NCBI GenBank assembly: GCA_003216295.1 | Contig: QCJB01000010.1 | Coordinates: 1-55,337, forward strand | Direction of reading: 5' to 3' | Source: Prochlorococcus sp. AG-402-P16 | GTDB taxonomy: Bacteria > Cyanobacteriota > Cyanobacteriia > PCC-6307 > Cyanobiaceae | Length of the DNA: 55,337 nucleotides | Shown here: positions 44,187 to 52,684 of the stretch, piece after piece | How positions within the stretch are numbered: the first letter of the stretch is position 1 | Layout of the letters: the number at the start of each line of letters is the position of its first letter | Position numbers and translations under genes: made by a program | Notes under the pieces: generated by a model | Told to the model about the DNA's origin: nothing | What the model saw: only the letters and a program-made list of their open reading frames with translations | Database searches by the model: none

Positions 44187-45746
44187 ATGGATAGTGCTAG
44201 TTCGCTGTTTAAGGCTAAAAAATATAAAGAGACAATTCATATATGCATCCAATTGTTAGATAAGAATCCTGATTTGATAGAGGCTTTAAAGCTAATCTCA
44301 AAATCTCTTTTAGCAATAAACCAGATTGATAAAGCACGTTTATATTTAAATAAAGCCTTAAAAATTAATCCTGACGATTATGAGATTTTTAAAGACTTAG
44401 GAAATACATATCAAGCTTGTGGAAAGATTGATATTGCTAAAGGTTATTATCAACAAGCGATAAAAATTAATAGTTCTTATGCTCCAGCATTAACGAATCT
44501 TGGTAATGTTGAAATCATAGGTGGAAATAAAAATGAAGGAATATCACTACTTGTAAAAGCAACGGAATGTGACCCAAAACTTACCTCAGCCTGGAGAAAC
44601 CTGGCAAATGGTTATATACAGCTAGGAAATATGAAAAAAGCTGAAATTTCAATCAACAAATCTATAGAACTAAATCCACATCATTTTAACTCTTATTTTC
44701 TTCTTTCCACTATTTTAATCGCTCAAAACAAACTGGAATCGGCTGAACAATCTCTTCTAAAAGCAATTGAATTGAAACCTGAACTTTGTCAGGCACATAT
44801 AAATCTTGGAGCTGTATTGAAAGACTTAGGGAAATTGCAAGAAGCTGAAAGCTCCATACGCAATGCAATAGAAATTAATCCATATTTATTTAATTCATAT
44901 TTTCTTCTTGCCATGATACTAATTGAACAAAAAAAATTAAAAGAAGCAGAAAAATCTCTTCGCAAAACAATTGAACTCAACCCTGATTTTGGACATGCCC
45001 ACATAGTCCTAGGAGAAGTTTTACAAGACTTAGGCAAATCACAAGAGGCAAAACTGGAAACCAAGAAAGGTGTAGATGCATGTTTTATTCAACATATTGA
45101 TTCAAAATCAAAAGACAAATGTTTGAAAAACTTAAGTCTTTCAAAATCTCAATTTAGACAAGACTTATTTACCTTAAGTGAGCTAGGTTTCAAAAAAAAT
45201 GGTTTCTTCGTGGAATTTGGCTCATGTGATGGTTTAGTTGGTTCAAATTCTTACCTTCTAGAAAAATTCTATAATTGGAATGGTATTTTAGCTGAACCAG
45301 CACTGTATTGGCATCAAAGACTTAAAAGGAATCGTTCAGTAAATATAGAAACTAAATGTGTATGGAAATCTTCTGGGAAAGAAATTTTCTTTAATGAACC
45401 ATTTGAATATAAACAGAAATCCTCAATAGAAGAATTTACTAATATTAAACAAACACCCTACAAAGAAGGCAAACGGTACCAAGTCACAACAATTTCATTA
45501 TTAGATTTGTTAGACCTTTATAATGCACCAAAAAATATAGATTACTTATCGTTAGATACTGAAGGTAGTGAATATGAAATACTAAAGGCCTTTGATTTTA
45601 ATAAATATAGGTTTAATGTAATCACATGTGAACATAATTTTACTTCTATGCGAGATAAAATCTATAATTTATTGACTAGTAATGGTTATAAAAGAAAATT
45701 AACGGAGATATCAAGAGTAGATGATTGGTATGTTTATTGTGGATAA
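44187..45746 (+). CDS. TPR protein fused to FkbM-family methyltransferase
   Basis: A 519-residue protein. Residues 1-~300 are TPR units, the first 150 or so closely resembling the N-termini at 11452 and 46268 (SLLAINQIDKARLYLNKALKINPDDYEIFKDLGNTY, INSSYAPALTNLGN). Residues ~315-519 form an FkbM methyltransferase: SQFRQDLF, FFVEFGSCDGLVGSNSYLLE (SAM-binding motif I), WNGILAEPA, and NIDYLSLDTEGSEYEILKAFDF. It probably O-methylates a sugar in a surface glycan. It starts with a normal ATG, unlike the next two genes. Confidence 0.82.
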   Translation: MDSASSLFKAKKYKETIHICIQLLDKNPDLIEALKLISKSLLAINQIDKARLYLNKALKINPDDYEIFKDLGNTYQACGKIDIAKGYYQQAIKINSSYAPALTNLGNVEIIGGNKNEGISLLVKATECDPKLTSAWRNLANGYIQLGNMKKAEISINKSIELNPHHFNSYFLLSTILIAQNKLESAEQSLLKAIELKPELCQAHINLGAVLKDLGKLQEAESSIRNAIEINPYLFNSYFLLAMILIEQKKLKEAEKSLRKTIELNPDFGHAHIVLGEVLQDLGKSQEAKLETKKGVDACFIQHIDSKSKDKCLKNLSLSKSQFRQDLFTLSELGFKKNGFFVEFGSCDGLVGSNSYLLEKFYNWNGILAEPALYWHQRLKRNRSVNIETKCVWKSSGKEIFFNEPFEYKQKSSIEEFTNIKQTPYKEGKRYQVTTISLLDLLDLYNAPKNIDYLSLDTEGSEYEILKAFDFNKYRFNVITCEHNFTSMRDKIYNLLTSNGYKRKLTEISRVDDWYVYCG

Positions 45747-46267
45747 ATAGGTTGATTAAATATGCAAAACTAAAAATAGAAATCAAGTATAAGGATCATA
45801 TAATCAATGAGTATAGGTTGTTTTTTATTTGATTAAGTTCTTATATTTATTATATCATCAAAAAGTTTTAAAAGAATGTTCTTTTGAATAAGTTAATTTG
45901 AAGATTTGAAATAGTCTCAAATCTTACTAAATAGTGTAATGATAATGATAGATTGGTAAAATATTATTCATGCAATTAAAAATATTCTTCTTGTTTGCTA
46001 TTTGCATGGTTTCGTTAGTACTAAACGTTCTCATCTGTTTAGATTAGTTAGACTTTAATCAATATAAAATTAAAAGGTGAGTTAGTAAAAAATTAATATT
46101 TCGATCTAATAAAAAAGAACGAAAAGGTAGATACCTTGCTCGAAAATATTCTAATAAGCAACAAGCTAAAAAGTATTTTTCCTATTGTGAATAGTTCCTT
46201 TTATAACCAAATATGAAAAATCAAATATCAGCCTGTTATATTAATTGTATGGATTGCTTTCTTAGAC
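45747..46267. other. Long AT-rich intergenic stretch inside the island
   Basis: About 520 bases with no open frame of useful length. One GTTAGAC heptamer (46047-46053) matches the island's repeated word in inverted orientation, possibly by chance. TATATTAAT-like sequence near 46235 could be a promoter -10 for the TTG-started gene downstream. Nothing else is evident. Confidence 0.4.
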
Positions 46268-48655
46268 TTGGAAAAGAGTATTGATATAGCCCAATCACTC
46301 CTTAGACAAAAGAAATATCAAAAGGCAATAGATACTTGCAGAGAGATATTAGAAGTTGATAGTAACTCTTTAATTGCTTTAAAAGTGATCTCCATATCCT
46401 TACTAGCAAACAACCAAAGTAAAGAGGCCCGTTTATATCTCACTCAAGCATTAGATCTTGATCCTGATGATTATGAATTGATTAAAGATCTTGGTAATAC
46501 ATTTCTTGTAGAAGGAGATCTCTCCAGAGCAAAAATATACTATCAGCAATCACTATCTATTAACAATTCATATGCTCCTGCTCTCACCAATCTTGGAAGC
46601 ATTTCACTCAAGTCTAGAAATAATAAAGATGCACTATCTTTTTTAAAAAGAGCAACAGAAGCTGATCCTTCCATAGCAATTGCCTGGGAAAAGCTAGCCA
46701 ATGCTTATCTTCAATCTAATGAATTAAAACATGCTGTATCTGCTTGTCACAAAGCTCTTGGTCTCAACAGAAATCTCTTTAATTCTCATTTCCTTTTAGC
46801 AAATATCTACCTTCAACAAAAAAAACTATCGGACGCTGAGACTCATTTACATCAAACAATTCAAATTAAACCTGATTTTGCTGAGGCTCATTACAATCTT
46901 GGAATCATATTAAAAGAACTTGGCCAATTAGAAGATGCAGAATTATCTACTCGAAAAGCTATTGAATTAAAACCTGATCACGCAGAAGCTTTTAATAATC
47001 ATGGAATCATATTAAAAGATCTTGGCCAATTAGAAGATGCAGAATTATCTACTCGAAAAGCTATTGAATTAAAACCTGATTACGCAGAAGCTTTTAATAA
47101 TCATGGAATTATTTTAAAAGATCTTGGCCAATTAGAAGATGCAGAACTATCTACTCGAAAAGCTATTGAACTTAAACCTGATTTCACTACAGCTTATTAT
47201 AATCTAGGAAATATTTTAAATGATCTTGGTCAATTAAAAGACGCAGAATTTTCTACTCGTAAAGCTATTGAATTAAAACCCGACTTCGCAGAGGCTTATA
47301 ATAATCTTGGTACTATTTTAAAAGAGCTTGGTAAATTAGAGGATGCAGAATTATCTACTCGAAAAGCTATTGAATTAAAACCTGATTTCCCTAATGCATA
47401 TTACAATCTAAGTCATATATTAATAGATCAAGATAGACTAAAAAAAGCAGAAATAGTACTTAAAAAAACGATAGAATTAAAACCCAATTTTGCAGAAGCA
47501 TACAATAGTCTAGGAAGTATTTTAAAAGATCTTGGTAAATTAGAAGAAGCAGAAATATCTACTCGTAAAGCTATTGAATTAAAACCTGATTATGCAATGG
47601 CTTATTCTAATCTTGGTAATATTTTGGTTGATAATGGAAAGATTCAAGAGGGTGAGTTATTGAGTCGCAAAGCTATAGAAATTAATCCTGATTTTGCCGA
47701 TGCTCGTTTCAATCTTGCATTAATACAACTTTTAAATGGTAATTATGAATCTGGCTTTTTCAATTATGAATTTAGAAATAAAAAAAACAGTCCAATATAT
47801 CCCCATGCTAAGCCAATGATTGAGAGAATAGATGTGGAAAATCTTATACAAGGACAGAAGATTTTAGTGGTCAGTGAACAAGGATTAGGTGATACATTGC
47901 ATTATATGAGATATATTCCCTATATTAGAAAAAAAGGTTTTGATATTACCTTTTGTGCTCCAAGAAAATTACACCCTCTGATAAAAAGTTCTGGTATTGA
48001 TAATAATCCAATAGATCCAGATGATGTACATAAAATCGACTCTGGTGTATGGATATCCCTATTATCTCTTCCAAAATATTTAGGAATTAATCCTAATAAA
48101 GTTATTATAAATAATCCATATATCCATGCAAGAGATGAACTTAATTATAAATGGAAAAGTATTCTTGCAGAAGAAAATAAACCCATTATTGGTATTTATT
48201 GGCAAGGAAATCTTAAAATGGAAAAATTTTATCAGGGTCGATCATTCCCTTTAGAAACTTTTAAATTAATACAAGAGCAAAATGATATAAAATTTCTTTC
48301 ATTACAAAAAGGAAATGGTTCAGAACAAATAAAAGATTGTTCTTTTAAAGAAATATTTGTTAATTCTCAGGATGAAATTGACAAGACTTGGTGCTTTGAG
48401 GAAACAGCAGCTATTATGGAAAATTGTGATTTAATAATAAGCATAGATAGTTGTTGTGCAACAATGGCTGGAGGTATGGGTAAGGAAGTTTGGCTTCTTC
48501 TCAAAGACATTCCATATTGGACTTGGGGCATGCAAAGTGACAAAACTTTCTGGTACCCTTCTATGAGGTTATTTAGACAAGAAGAAAAACATAATTGGCA
48601 GAAAGTGATCGAAACAGTTTCATTTGAACTTCAGCAAAAAATATGGAATAAATAA
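46268..48655 (+). CDS. Large TPR protein fused to a GT9-like glycosyltransferase domain
   Basis: A 795-residue protein with about a dozen 34-residue TPR units (residues ~1-500, consensus LGQLEDAELSTRKAIELKPDFAEAYNNLGIILK) and a C-terminal GT9-like domain (VVSEQGLGDTLHYMRYIPYIRKKGFD; NCDLIISIDSCCATMAGGMGKEVWLLLKDIPYWTWGM). It is a paralogue of 11452-13527 across the whole length, but with extra TPRs. The start is TTG 46268; the N-terminus aligns with both paralogues. Three central TPRs are nearly identical in DNA (46919-47224). A glycosylation role is inferred from the domain. Confidence 0.82.
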   Translation: MEKSIDIAQSLLRQKKYQKAIDTCREILEVDSNSLIALKVISISLLANNQSKEARLYLTQALDLDPDDYELIKDLGNTFLVEGDLSRAKIYYQQSLSINNSYAPALTNLGSISLKSRNNKDALSFLKRATEADPSIAIAWEKLANAYLQSNELKHAVSACHKALGLNRNLFNSHFLLANIYLQQKKLSDAETHLHQTIQIKPDFAEAHYNLGIILKELGQLEDAELSTRKAIELKPDHAEAFNNHGIILKDLGQLEDAELSTRKAIELKPDYAEAFNNHGIILKDLGQLEDAELSTRKAIELKPDFTTAYYNLGNILNDLGQLKDAEFSTRKAIELKPDFAEAYNNLGTILKELGKLEDAELSTRKAIELKPDFPNAYYNLSHILIDQDRLKKAEIVLKKTIELKPNFAEAYNSLGSILKDLGKLEEAEISTRKAIELKPDYAMAYSNLGNILVDNGKIQEGELLSRKAIEINPDFADARFNLALIQLLNGNYESGFFNYEFRNKKNSPIYPHAKPMIERIDVENLIQGQKILVVSEQGLGDTLHYMRYIPYIRKKGFDITFCAPRKLHPLIKSSGIDNNPIDPDDVHKIDSGVWISLLSLPKYLGINPNKVIINNPYIHARDELNYKWKSILAEENKPIIGIYWQGNLKMEKFYQGRSFPLETFKLIQEQNDIKFLSLQKGNGSEQIKDCSFKEIFVNSQDEIDKTWCFEETAAIMENCDLIISIDSCCATMAGGMGKEVWLLLKDIPYWTWGMQSDKTFWYPSMRLFRQEEKHNWQKVIETVSFELQQKIWNK
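46919..47224 (+). repeat. Near-identical 102-bp tandem repeats inside TPR gene
   Basis: Units beginning CTTGGCCAATTAGAAGATGC start at 46919, 47021 and 47123, exactly 102 bases apart (34 codons). They differ by only a few bases, while the outer TPR units are much more diverged. This indicates recent unit duplication or gene conversion, and a likely spot for length variation. Confidence 0.85.
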
Positions 48656-48763
48656 TAATTGAAGCGATATAATAAAATAATTAGACATGCTAATTTAGAA
48701 ATAAAGACACAAAAGCAATTATAGATTATATGATACAATTGATTAGCTTAAAAATCTACTAAT

Positions 48764-50026
48764 TTGGATTGTCGAAAAAGTATAAAAACAATTGATCGAT
48801 GCATAGTCTGTGAAGGAAAAAATTTGCAAAGTATATTCTCTCTGGATAATATATTTTTAACAGGTTATTTTCCATTAAAAAGTGAATCAAATATCGTTAA
48901 TACTTCAATAAATCTAAATATTTGTAAAGATTGCAATAGTATACAAATGAGAGAGAAAGTAGATCCTAAGGATATGTTTGTTAAGTATTGGTATCGTTCA
49001 TCAACGACTAATACTATGAGAGACCATCTTAGTAAGATAATCTCTCTATATGGTTTTGCAAAAGGTCGTCTATTTGATATTGGCTGTAATGATGGAACGT
49101 TAATTAAGTTTGCGGATAGTATTGGAATGGAAGCCTTTGGAATTGATCCATCAAACGCTATTGAGGAAATACCACAAAAGTATAAAAAAAAAATATTTAA
49201 TGAATTCTTCAGCCTAAGTTTTTGTAAGACCAAACTAATTGGTCTAAAAAATTCATTTGATTTAATAACAGTGATTTCAATGTTCTATGATATCTCTGAT
49301 CCAATCGAATTCTTATCCGGCATAAAATTTCTTTTGAAGAATACTGGAAAGGCTGTAGTTGAGGTTAATTACGCAAAGGACTTCTTTAATAAAAAAAATG
49401 TAGATATGCTTGGCCAAGAACATTTAATCTATTATTTCATAGAAACATTCGAAAAAATCTGTATAAAATCTGGACTATTTCTTCACGACTCATATCTTAC
49501 AGAAATGAATGGAGGGAATATAACCTTTATTATTACCAAGTCCAATATGGGGAAAACTGAAAACCTAAATAAATTAATTCATAAAGAGAAAGAGTGGTTA
49601 AACAAGTTTAATTTTTATATTTTCGAAGATAATGTTAAGAATGAATTTAAACTTTTTGTTAAATGGCTTAAAGAAAAATCTAATTTTTCTTCCATTAAAA
49701 TTCTTGGTGCCTCTACTAGAGGCGCATTAATATCTCAAATGTTAAAGCTAGATAACACAATAATTGATTCAGCTGTTGATTTGCAAATCAATAAAAAGGG
49801 TAGAATGATGCCTGGAACAAATATTTCAATTGAACTTGATTCAGAGCATGAAATACCAGATTGCTATTTAGTTATGCCCTATCAATTTAAAAAGGAGATT
49901 ATAAATCGATATAGCTCTTTTTTGGAGAATGGTGGAGAATTAATTTTCTATAGACCTAATTTTTCGATAGTGAAATACAATATAAAAGAAAAAAATATTA
50001 TTGAAGAACTAATTGATTTGCGTTAG
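48764..50026 (+). CDS. Sugar C-methyltransferase-like SAM enzyme
   Basis: 420 residues from TTG 48764. The N-terminus has a zinc-binding motif (CIVCEGKNLQSI...NLNICKDCNSIQM, two CxxC pairs) and KYWYRSSTTNTMRDHL. These are followed by a SAM-binding domain (GRLFDIGCNDGTLIKFADSIGMEAFGIDPSN) and a C-terminal half with LGASTRGALISQMLKL and PDCYLVMPYQFKKEII. This three-part layout is that of NDP-sugar C-methyltransferases (NovU/TylC3 type). It would modify a deoxy-sugar nucleotide for the glycans built by neighbouring transferases. It lies about 108 bases after the TPR-glycosyltransferase. Confidence 0.8.
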   Translation: MDCRKSIKTIDRCIVCEGKNLQSIFSLDNIFLTGYFPLKSESNIVNTSINLNICKDCNSIQMREKVDPKDMFVKYWYRSSTTNTMRDHLSKIISLYGFAKGRLFDIGCNDGTLIKFADSIGMEAFGIDPSNAIEEIPQKYKKKIFNEFFSLSFCKTKLIGLKNSFDLITVISMFYDISDPIEFLSGIKFLLKNTGKAVVEVNYAKDFFNKKNVDMLGQEHLIYYFIETFEKICIKSGLFLHDSYLTEMNGGNITFIITKSNMGKTENLNKLIHKEKEWLNKFNFYIFEDNVKNEFKLFVKWLKEKSNFSSIKILGASTRGALISQMLKLDNTIIDSAVDLQINKKGRMMPGTNISIELDSEHEIPDCYLVMPYQFKKEIINRYSSFLENGGELIFYRPNFSIVKYNIKEKNIIEELIDLR

Positions 50027-50143
50027 TTATAAATTTAAATATGTTAATTCATAATAATTTTACCTATTTCTTTCTTGAGCTTAAAAGATTAGTTTTTTAT
50101 TTTTCTAGTGATTTACTAGAAGCCACGACAGTAAGTTGCAGCA

Positions 50144-50222
50144 TTACTGAAAAATCTTGGATAAAGTTTTAGATTTTAGGCAGTGACGGCTAACCGACGT
50201 ACGGCTTCAAGGTTTTCAGTAA
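50144..50222. repeat. Inverted repeat pair in non-coding DNA
   Basis: TTACTGAAAA (50144-50153) and TTTTCAGTAA (50213-50222) are exact reverse complements enclosing 59 bases, including the G+C-rich tract GACGGCTAACCGACGTACGG. The region 50027-50360 has no gene. It could be a structured RNA, a relic of an element end, or a regulatory site. Confidence 0.4.
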
Positions 50223-50359
50223 AAACAACTAATGTATTTTGAAAGTTTTTGTTAACTAATTCTTAGATTGTTGATCTGACTATATCTATAATGTTATGAA
50301 GCTACTACGGCTTTAATCAGAACGCTTTGGGGTGGAGCTGTTTCAATTTTGTTCTACTC

Positions 50360-50470
50360 TTCTAACTTACGTCTAACCGCAATTTTTGCTTGTAATCAAC
50401 TGGTATGACTGGACGTGATGGAGTTTTTATTCAACGTATAGCAGACTAGTCATACCAAGGGTTCTCAGTA
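50360..50470 (+). repeat. ychF-end repeat copy 3 with left end block
   Basis: Left block: TCTAACTTAC, GTCTAACC (50371), then GTAATCAACTGGTATGACTG. The core from 50412 matches the native ychF end from 41210 with about five differences over 57 bases, including 31 identical bases (TTTTTATTCAACGTATAGCA and the 11 that follow), so it also carries the native stop codon and 3' flank. Confidence 0.8.
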
Positions 50471-50522
50471 TTCTCAAAAGAGCCTTGTCGAACTTTTTTG
50501 CCTCGTCTGGTAGGCGTTTCAT

Positions 50523-51146
50523 TTAATCCATATCCATTGGTGAAGTGATTGATGTTCCTCTGCATTTTGGGTGATTTTTATTCCATGCACCATTTCGACA
50601 AGCTAATGGTATTTTCTTTTTCTTGGTTTTTTTAGACCAGTCTTTAATTGGTTCATTGTCGTATGGGTTTAAGCCTTTATCCCTTCCTTGTGTATCTTGA
50701 GGACCTTGGCTTCCTGGATATCGATAATTAGGATTTGGAAGATAATCTTGTCTTTTCCATTTCATGAAAGCTCTCATGAAATCTCTTTGAGCAAATTGAT
50801 GAGCAAATAGAAAAAGTGCTTCCTTTGTTTCTCCATTTTGTCCTCTATAAGTTATGTAGTTGTAATGATCTTCATCTACATAAAGGCCATCACCTCCATC
50901 TTTGTCATAGCGATACCGAATTAACTGAGATATATCGATTCCACCTTTCCCCTCTACCCACATTGATCTTCCTTGGAAGCGAATTCGACAATCATTTGTT
51001 AGGAAACGGCACCAGCCATCGTGATAGCTCCTATGACCTTCTTTAAAAGTATCCAATGGAAAATCAGCATCACCAAAATCAGCTTTTACTGGTGAAATAA
51101 AAGCAATTAGTGCAGTGAAAAAAAATATGTTGAGGGTCTTTTTCAC
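50523..51146 (-). CDS. Exported hypothetical protein
   Basis: A 207-residue protein with a signal peptide (KKTLNIFFFTALIAFISPVKA) cleaved before DFGDADF. The mature part has four cysteines in two clusters (GWCRFLTNDCRIRF and LACRNGAWNKNHPKC), plus aromatic-rich segments (YNYITYRGQNGETKEALFLFAHQFAQRDFMRAFMKWKRQDYLPNPNYRYPG) and a lysine run (KKTKKKK). The family is not recognised. It starts three bases after the stop of the membrane-anchored gene at 51150, forming a two-gene unit read opposite to the other cassettes. Confidence 0.55.
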   Translation of the reverse strand: MKKTLNIFFFTALIAFISPVKADFGDADFPLDTFKEGHRSYHDGWCRFLTNDCRIRFQGRSMWVEGKGGIDISQLIRYRYDKDGGDGLYVDEDHYNYITYRGQNGETKEALFLFAHQFAQRDFMRAFMKWKRQDYLPNPNYRYPGSQGPQDTQGRDKGLNPYDNEPIKDWSKKTKKKKIPLACRNGAWNKNHPKCRGTSITSPMDMD

Positions 51147-51149
51147 TTT

Positions 51150-51686
51150 TTATTCTTCTAAACATACAAAAGCCATTTTTTCATAGTTGTACCTGCCATC
51201 AAAAGCTCTTGGTGAAGAAATCCATTGCGCACCCATTAGCTGACAAGTATCGACATCTTTCATAGGTATTGTATCGAGAGCGAAGGTGAAGCCTCCCACG
51301 TTGACTAATCCAGGTACGTCTTCTCTACCACCGTATTTAAGTACCAACCAAACTTTGACCTCGTCACCGCTTGCTTGTCCTATAGCTTTTAATGCTTCTT
51401 TCCTTGCTGCTTTAACTTCAATTAATGCATTTGTTCTGTCTGATTTGAGTTCATTTAGGGAGCTGGATCTGATTATGTTCAATTCTTTAATTACTTCTGA
51501 TCTAATTGATTGGACTTCAGATAAAGCATCTTTCCTTGCTTTTTTAAGTTCAAACATTGTTTTAGCTAGTTGATTTTCTGCGTTGTTGCTTTTTCTTAAA
51601 ACAGTTGAAACTTGAGTCCAAGCTATTGCAAGTAAACACGCAGCACTTAAAGCAGCTGAAACTTGATAGATAGAAAACTTTCCCAT
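51150..51686 (-). CDS. Membrane-anchored coiled-coil protein, hypothetical
   Basis: A 178-residue protein: one N-terminal transmembrane helix (IYQVSAALSAACLLAIAWTQV), a coiled coil of about 75 residues with repeated SEVxxIRSEV/ELKSDRTNALIEVKAARKEALKAI units, and a C-terminal globular domain of about 70 residues (EVKVWLVLKYGGREDVPGLVNVGGFTFALDTIPMKDVDTCQLMGAQWISS...FVCLEE) with two cysteines likely to be disulfide-bonded. The topology suggests a domain displayed on the periplasmic side. The family is not recognised. It is the first gene of the minus-strand pair. Confidence 0.55.
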   Translation of the reverse strand: MGKFSIYQVSAALSAACLLAIAWTQVSTVLRKSNNAENQLAKTMFELKKARKDALSEVQSIRSEVIKELNIIRSSSLNELKSDRTNALIEVKAARKEALKAIGQASGDEVKVWLVLKYGGREDVPGLVNVGGFTFALDTIPMKDVDTCQLMGAQWISSPRAFDGRYNYEKMAFVCLEE

Positions 51687-51770
51687 TAGTTTTTATATCG
51701 TCATATCATTCTGGTTTAGCTCGTCTAGCTTTAGCTAGATTGCCTAGTTTTATGAATAGATTTTAATACT

Positions 51771-51905
51771 CTCGTCTGTTTGTCTAACTTTGTCTAACTT
51801 TTTAGCGTTTATGTCTAACCGCGATTTTGCTTGTAATTAATTGGTATAACAGGAAGTTATTGAGTTTTTATTTAACGTCTAGAAACAAGTCATACCAGGT
51901 TTCTT
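51771..51905 (+). repeat. ychF-end repeat copy 4 with left end block
   Basis: Left block 51771-51852 contains GTCTAAC at 51782, 51792 and 51813 and matches copy 1's block over 58 bases with one difference. The core from 51853 (GAAGTTATTGAG, TTTTTATTTAACGTCTAG) is the most diverged copy. The remaining bases to 52016 hold no gene and probably the next promoter. Confidence 0.7.
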
Positions 51906-52016
51906 GATATGCTCGATTGGCTTCTGTTTTAACTTTGTGATGGTTTTTAAGAACGCTTAGTTGGCTAATTTCTTAATTAGTTAATGGTAGAAAATGATTA
52001 ATCTTTACTAGGAGAA

Positions 52017-52637
52017 ATGGTTTTTTATGGAGAAAATATAGATATACTGGAAAAAATACAAATAAATATGAAGGGTGAAAACAAGTCTCAGCTTAACATT
52101 AAGATTGATCCGAAACTCTTGCTTAGATTGAAGTCTAAGGCAATTAAGAGTGGAAAAACACTAACAGCTTTTATCACTGAACTATTAGAAGAAGGTTCTA
52201 TCAAGGCGATCAGTGATATTGAAATCCTTGAAAAGAGACTCTTAAGAATAGAAGAAAAACTTAATTTGAAGGAAAATTTCTGGTCTGATAAAGAAGAAGG
52301 TTTAAATCAAAGTGAGTGTATTTTTTCTGATAGTGGAGCAAAGAGATATGGTGAGATCGCTAGAGAATTGTTTGAGTTTCATCGGAAAGAAAAGAAACTT
52401 TCTTTGGAAGAGGCCATCTCAGAATTATCTACCTTTCTTGGTAAGTATGATAGTCAACCTGAACTAGTGTTTGAAATCCTCTTGGGGAGTCATGAATTAA
52501 CAGGTTTAGAAATGACAGATGCCTACAGAAATGGATCTTGTGGAATGAGAAGCGCTCTATCTGATTGGGCCAAGAGTTCTTTAGAGCCATTAAACGAAGC
52601 TTTTCTAAAAGCGGTCGATGCTAAAAATCTTGTTTGA
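52017..52637 (+). CDS. Ribbon-helix-helix protein, putative regulator
   Basis: 206 residues from ATG 52017, with AGGAG two bases upstream; a second in-frame ATG at 52068 precedes the domain directly. The segment SQLNIKIDPKLLLRLKSKAIKSGKTLTAFITELLEEG is an Arc/MetJ-type ribbon-helix-helix DNA-binding domain. The remainder is helical and acidic (coiled-coil EKRLLRIEEKL, then a ~120-residue domain) without a recognised family. It is the sole gene between ychF-end copies 4 and 5, so it could regulate the island or be an orphan antitoxin-like regulator (inference). No toxin gene is adjacent. Confidence 0.6.
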   Translation: MVFYGENIDILEKIQINMKGENKSQLNIKIDPKLLLRLKSKAIKSGKTLTAFITELLEEGSIKAISDIEILEKRLLRIEEKLNLKENFWSDKEEGLNQSECIFSDSGAKRYGEIARELFEFHRKEKKLSLEEAISELSTFLGKYDSQPELVFEILLGSHELTGLEMTDAYRNGSCGMRSALSDWAKSSLEPLNEAFLKAVDAKNLV

Positions 52638-52684
52638 CTACAGATTGATCGATCTGATGCAAATTTCTCTTAATGCTTGAGCTG

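Noticed and set aside
46919-47224. 102-base repeats as an intergenic repeat or CRISPR
   Set aside because: They are in frame and encode 34-residue TPR units inside a long coding gene.
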